Origin: Oscillospiraceae bacterium
GTDB taxonomy: Bacteria; Bacillota; Clostridia; Oscillospirales; Acutalibacteraceae
Assembly: GCA_031266365.1 (NCBI GenBank)
Contig: JAISBE010000003.1
Coordinates: 186,001-250,000 of the forward strand
Length of the DNA: 64,000 nucleotides
Direction: 5' to 3'
Both the position numbers and the translations under genes were made by a program. Shown here one piece after another: positions 61,614 through 64,000 of this stretch (its first letter is position 1; each line of letters opens with the position of its first letter). Under the pieces are notes generated by a model, which searched no databases, had not been told where the DNA came from, and worked only from the letters and a program-made list of their open reading frames with translations.

Positions 61614-63437
61614 TTGAATAAAAAAAAAACTTGGATTAATATTCTTATTTACGCGGGAATACCAATCTTAATATATATTGTTATGACGATGATCCACAGT
61701 TCTAAACCTCAAAAGACTTACATATATTCCGAAATAGTAGGGCATTTTAAAAATCAAAATGTGTTGGAATATAGGCTTAATTTGGGTTCTAGGGAGATGA
61801 AAATCAAGCTGAAGAATGGACAAGAGCTAAAATATGAGGCTCCAAGCGTTATTTGGCTTCGTGATGATATAAAAGAATATATTAAAGAATACAATTCAAA
61901 TAACCCAGATTCTCCTATGAAGCAAAATATTATTCCTCCGGCAGAAACGCCGTGGTTTTTAAGTATAATACCTACGCTAATTTTTAGTGCACTTGCTATA
62001 TTGCCGTTTTTTTTGATGAGGCGATATACAGGAGGTATAATCGGGGAAGAGGGAAAACCGTTCAGCTTTGGAAAATCTAAGATTAAAAACATGGCTAATG
62101 GAGAAAGGAAGGCGACTTTTGCAGAAGTAGCGGGAGCAGATGAGGAAAAAGAGGAATTGCAAGAAGTTGTGGATTTTTTGCAATCTCCTAACAAATATAA
62201 CGATCTAGGAGCGAGGATCCCTAAAGGGGTTTTGCTTATTGGACCTCCTGGAACGGGTAAAACATTGCTAGCTAGGGCTATTGCTGGGGAAGCGGATGTG
62301 CCGTTTTTTTCGATATCTGGTTCTGAATTTGTGGAGATGTATGTTGGGCTTGGAGCTTCTAGGGTTAGGGATTTATTTGAGCAAGGGAAAAAAAATGCAC
62401 CGTGTATTGTCTTTATAGATGAAATAGATGCAGTTGGGCGGCATCGCGGTTCAGGTCACGGCGGAGCCCATGATGAAAGAGAGCAAACTCTCAACCAATT
62501 GCTTGTTGAAATGGATGGATTTGGAACAAATGAAGGGGTTGTGGTTATTGCTGCAACCAACCGCGGGGATGTTCTCGACCGTGCCCTTTTGCGTCCTGGC
62601 CGGTTTGATAGGCAAGTCGTTGTGGGGTTGCCCGATATTAAAGGCCGGGAGGATATCTTAAAGGTTCATGCGAAGGGGAAACCATTGGCACCAGATGTCG
62701 TTTTGAAGACAATAGCCCAGTCAACCACTGGGTTCACAGGAGCGGATTTAGCGAATGTTTTGAATGAAGCGGCTTTGTTGGCTGCTCGAAAAGGTTTTAG
62801 GGCTATCACGATGAGTCAGATTGAAGAAGCGACTGTGAAAGTTATAATGGGGACAGAGAAAAAATCTAAAGTAATAAAAGATGCAGATAAGAAAATTACC
62901 GCTTACCACGAAGCTGGGCACGCGGTTGTGACTTATTATTGTAAAAATACAGATGAAGTTGTGCAGGAAATTTCAATAATACCTAGAGGTATGGCGGGCG
63001 GATATACTTTCTATAGGCCAGAAGAGGATAAAACGCACCTTTCAAAAAAAGAGATGGAAGAGACTATAATAAGCTTGCTGGGAGGGCGTGTAGCTGAAGC
63101 TCTTGTTATTGGAGATATCCATACCGGTGCTTCTGAGGATATATCTCGTGCTACCGAAATTGCAAGGGATATGGTGATGAAATACGGGATGAGCACTGCG
63201 ATTGGACCAATACATTATAGCACAGACAATGACGATGCCTTTGTGGTTAATAGAAATTATTCAGAAAAAGTCGCTGGCTTAATAGATGAAGAAGTACAAA
63301 AAATAATTTCGGAAGGATATGATAAAACAGAAAGTATTCTTAAAAAAGAGACAGCAAAATTACATAAAATCGCAGAATATTTAATTAAAAATGAAAAAAT
63401 GAATGGAGAAAAATTCCGTGAAGTGATGGAAGAATAA
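61614..63437 (+). CDS. ftsH: ATP-dependent zinc metalloprotease FtsH
   Basis: FtsH degrades misassembled membrane proteins and short-lived regulators. The protein has two transmembrane helices (about 8-26 and 120-140), the AAA+ domain with Walker A GPPGTGKT, Walker [13 protein letters not shown], the second region of homology ([19 protein letters not shown]), and the zinc site HEAGHAV. I prefer TTG 61614 (11 bases after TAGGAG) to the GTG at 61602, which overlaps the ribosome site. The C-terminus is normal. Confidence 0.96.
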   Translation: MNKKKTWINILIYAGIPILIYIVMTMIHSSKPQKTYIYSEIVGHFKNQNVLEYRLNLGSREMKIKLKNGQELKYEAPSVIWLRDDIKEYIKEYNSNNPDSPMKQNIIPPAETPWFLSIIPTLIFSALAILPFFLMRRYTGGIIGEEGKPFSFGKSKIKNMANGERKATFAEVAGADEEKEELQEVVDFLQSPNKYNDLGARIPKGVLLIGPPGTGKTLLARAIAGEADVPFFSISGSEFVEMYVGLGASRVRDLFEQGKKNAPCIVFIDEIDAVGRHRGSGHGGAHDEREQTLNQLLVEMDGFGTNEGVVVIAATNRGDVLDRALLRPGRFDRQVVVGLPDIKGREDILKVHAKGKPLAPDVVLKTIAQSTTGFTGADLANVLNEAALLAARKGFRAITMSQIEEATVKVIMGTEKKSKVIKDADKKITAYHEAGHAVVTYYCKNTDEVVQEISIIPRGMAGGYTFYRPEEDKTHLSKKEMEETIISLLGGRVAEALVIGDIHTGASEDISRATEIARDMVMKYGMSTAIGPIHYSTDNDDAFVVNRNYSEKVAGLIDEEVQKIISEGYDKTESILKKETAKLHKIAEYLIKNEKMNGEKFREVMEE

Positions 63438-63506
63438 GATAAAATTAATGTTTTTAAGAAAAGGGGTATCTGTGGGAATATTAGGATCTTTAAAGAGGAG
63501 GGTGTA

Positions 63507-64000
63507 ATGAAGAAAAATACTTATGGAAACGATAGTATTTCTTCGCTCAAAGGGGCAGATAGGGTGCGAAAAAGGCCGGCTGTCATATTTGGATCGGATG
63601 GAATAGAAGGTTGTGAACACTCTGTTTTTGAGATTTTATCTAACTCCATAGACGAAGCGCGAGAGGGATATGGCGACTGTATCACCATTACTTATCTTGA
63701 AGATCACTCTATAGAAATTGAGGATCACGGGCGGGGCATTCCTGTAGATTATAATAAAAATGAAAAATGTTTTAATTGGGAGCTAATTTTTTGTGAATTA
63801 TACGCCGGAGGGAAGTATAATAACCGCGAAGCGGAAAGCTATGAATACTCTCTGGGATTAAATGGTTTGGGCCTTTGTTCCACTCAATACGCTTCTGAAT
63901 ATATGGATGTTTTGATTCATCGCGATTCTTTTGAGTATTCTTTACACTTTGAGAAGGGTGAAAATGTTAAGGGCTTAAAAAAGATTCCGTATAAAGGCAG
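63507..64000 (+). CDS. Type IIA topoisomerase B subunit (GyrB/ParE-like), partial
   Basis: ATG 63507 follows AGAGGAGGG and the frame is open to the window edge (164 residues). The GHKL ATPase site is visible: VRKRPAVIFGSDGIEG, ILSNSIDEAREG, EDHGRGIPVDYN and GLNGLGLCSTQYAS. It is divergent from canonical GyrB (for example SNSIDEA for DNSIDEA), suggesting the ParE-like clade found as a second copy in Clostridia. The rest of the protein lies outside. Confidence 0.88.
   Translation, partial: MKKNTYGNDSISSLKGADRVRKRPAVIFGSDGIEGCEHSVFEILSNSIDEAREGYGDCITITYLEDHSIEIEDHGRGIPVDYNKNEKCFNWELIFCELYAGGKYNNREAESYEYSLGLNGLGLCSTQYASEYMDVLIHRDSFEYSLHFEKGENVKGLKKIPYKG

Noticed and set aside
1..64000. CRISPR arrays, tRNA, rRNA or prophage genes
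   Set aside because: No regularly spaced short repeats, no cloverleaf-like segment with a CCA-type end, and no phage structural or integrase gene was seen. The only periodic repeat is the coding 192-bp array.

Overview
The window is chromosomal DNA of an AT-rich, low-GC Gram-positive bacterium, most like a host-associated member of the Clostridia (Oscillospirales-type). This rests on clear Shine-Dalgarno sites with frequent TTG/GTG starts, MurT/GatD, scattered ECF transporter parts (EcfT, ThiT, RibU), the tilS-hpt-ftsH run, a DUF5711-type protein and a PhoB/PhoR-type pair with a probable HtrA-like gene behind it. Several traits point to a host-bound life with gene erosion: about thirteen secreted proteins, visibly richer in G+C than the housekeeping genes, several genes with frameshifts or a nonsense codon, two genes with an apparent ATT start, and a three-gene pathway for a sialic-acid-type sugar. 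An intracellular or protist-associated lifestyle is an inference, not shown.

Layout. 1-2.4 kb: start of a probable HtrA-like gene and a two-component system (minus). 2.7-2.9 kb: an orphan small RNA with its own promoter and terminator. 3.1-6.0 kb: a double-glycine-leader peptide and three secreted proteins, two of them decaying paralogues. 6.3-19 kb: mostly plus-strand housekeeping genes (Na/Pi symporter, LURP-one-like protein, TypA, PgeF, MurD, methionine gamma-lyase-like enzyme, CAAX protease, TadA), with two more double-glycine-leader peptides, one secreted protein and a transposase remnant. 19.1-34.7 kb: a minus-strand block with a secreted lethal-factor-like zinc protease, MnmA, a frameshifted DUF5711 gene, TruA, EcfT, a radical SAM protein, MurA, MreB, ComF, RecD2, ThiT, GatD and MurT.

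35-43 kb: accessory island. Three tandem paralogues share a signal peptide and an 80-residue module, two of them with Pro-rich repeats. They lie downstream of neuB-neuC-neuA, and the 3' end of neuA was copied with each unit. A 502-residue secreted protein follows. 43.3-48.9 kb: FemAB-like transferase, DivIB, DEAD-box helicase and an amidohydrolase. 49-52 kb: three paralogous secreted proteins, two broken and one intact. 52.3-64 kb: DnaE, PfkA, a small exported protein, RsmG, RibU, TilS, Hpt, FtsH and the start of a GyrB/ParE-type topoisomerase. Between rsmG and ribU lies a compact convergent-RNA locus with the architecture of a par/Fst-type type I toxin-antitoxin system.

Together the core genes cover cell-wall synthesis (MurA, MurD, MurT/GatD, MreB, DivIB), tRNA and rRNA modification (TadA, MnmA, TruA, TilS, RsmG), vitamin uptake and DNA replication/repair. 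The accessory genes look like an interface with other cells: secreted proteins, surface sugar synthesis and peptides for a C39-type exporter that is not in this window. No rRNA, tRNA or CRISPR array was found.
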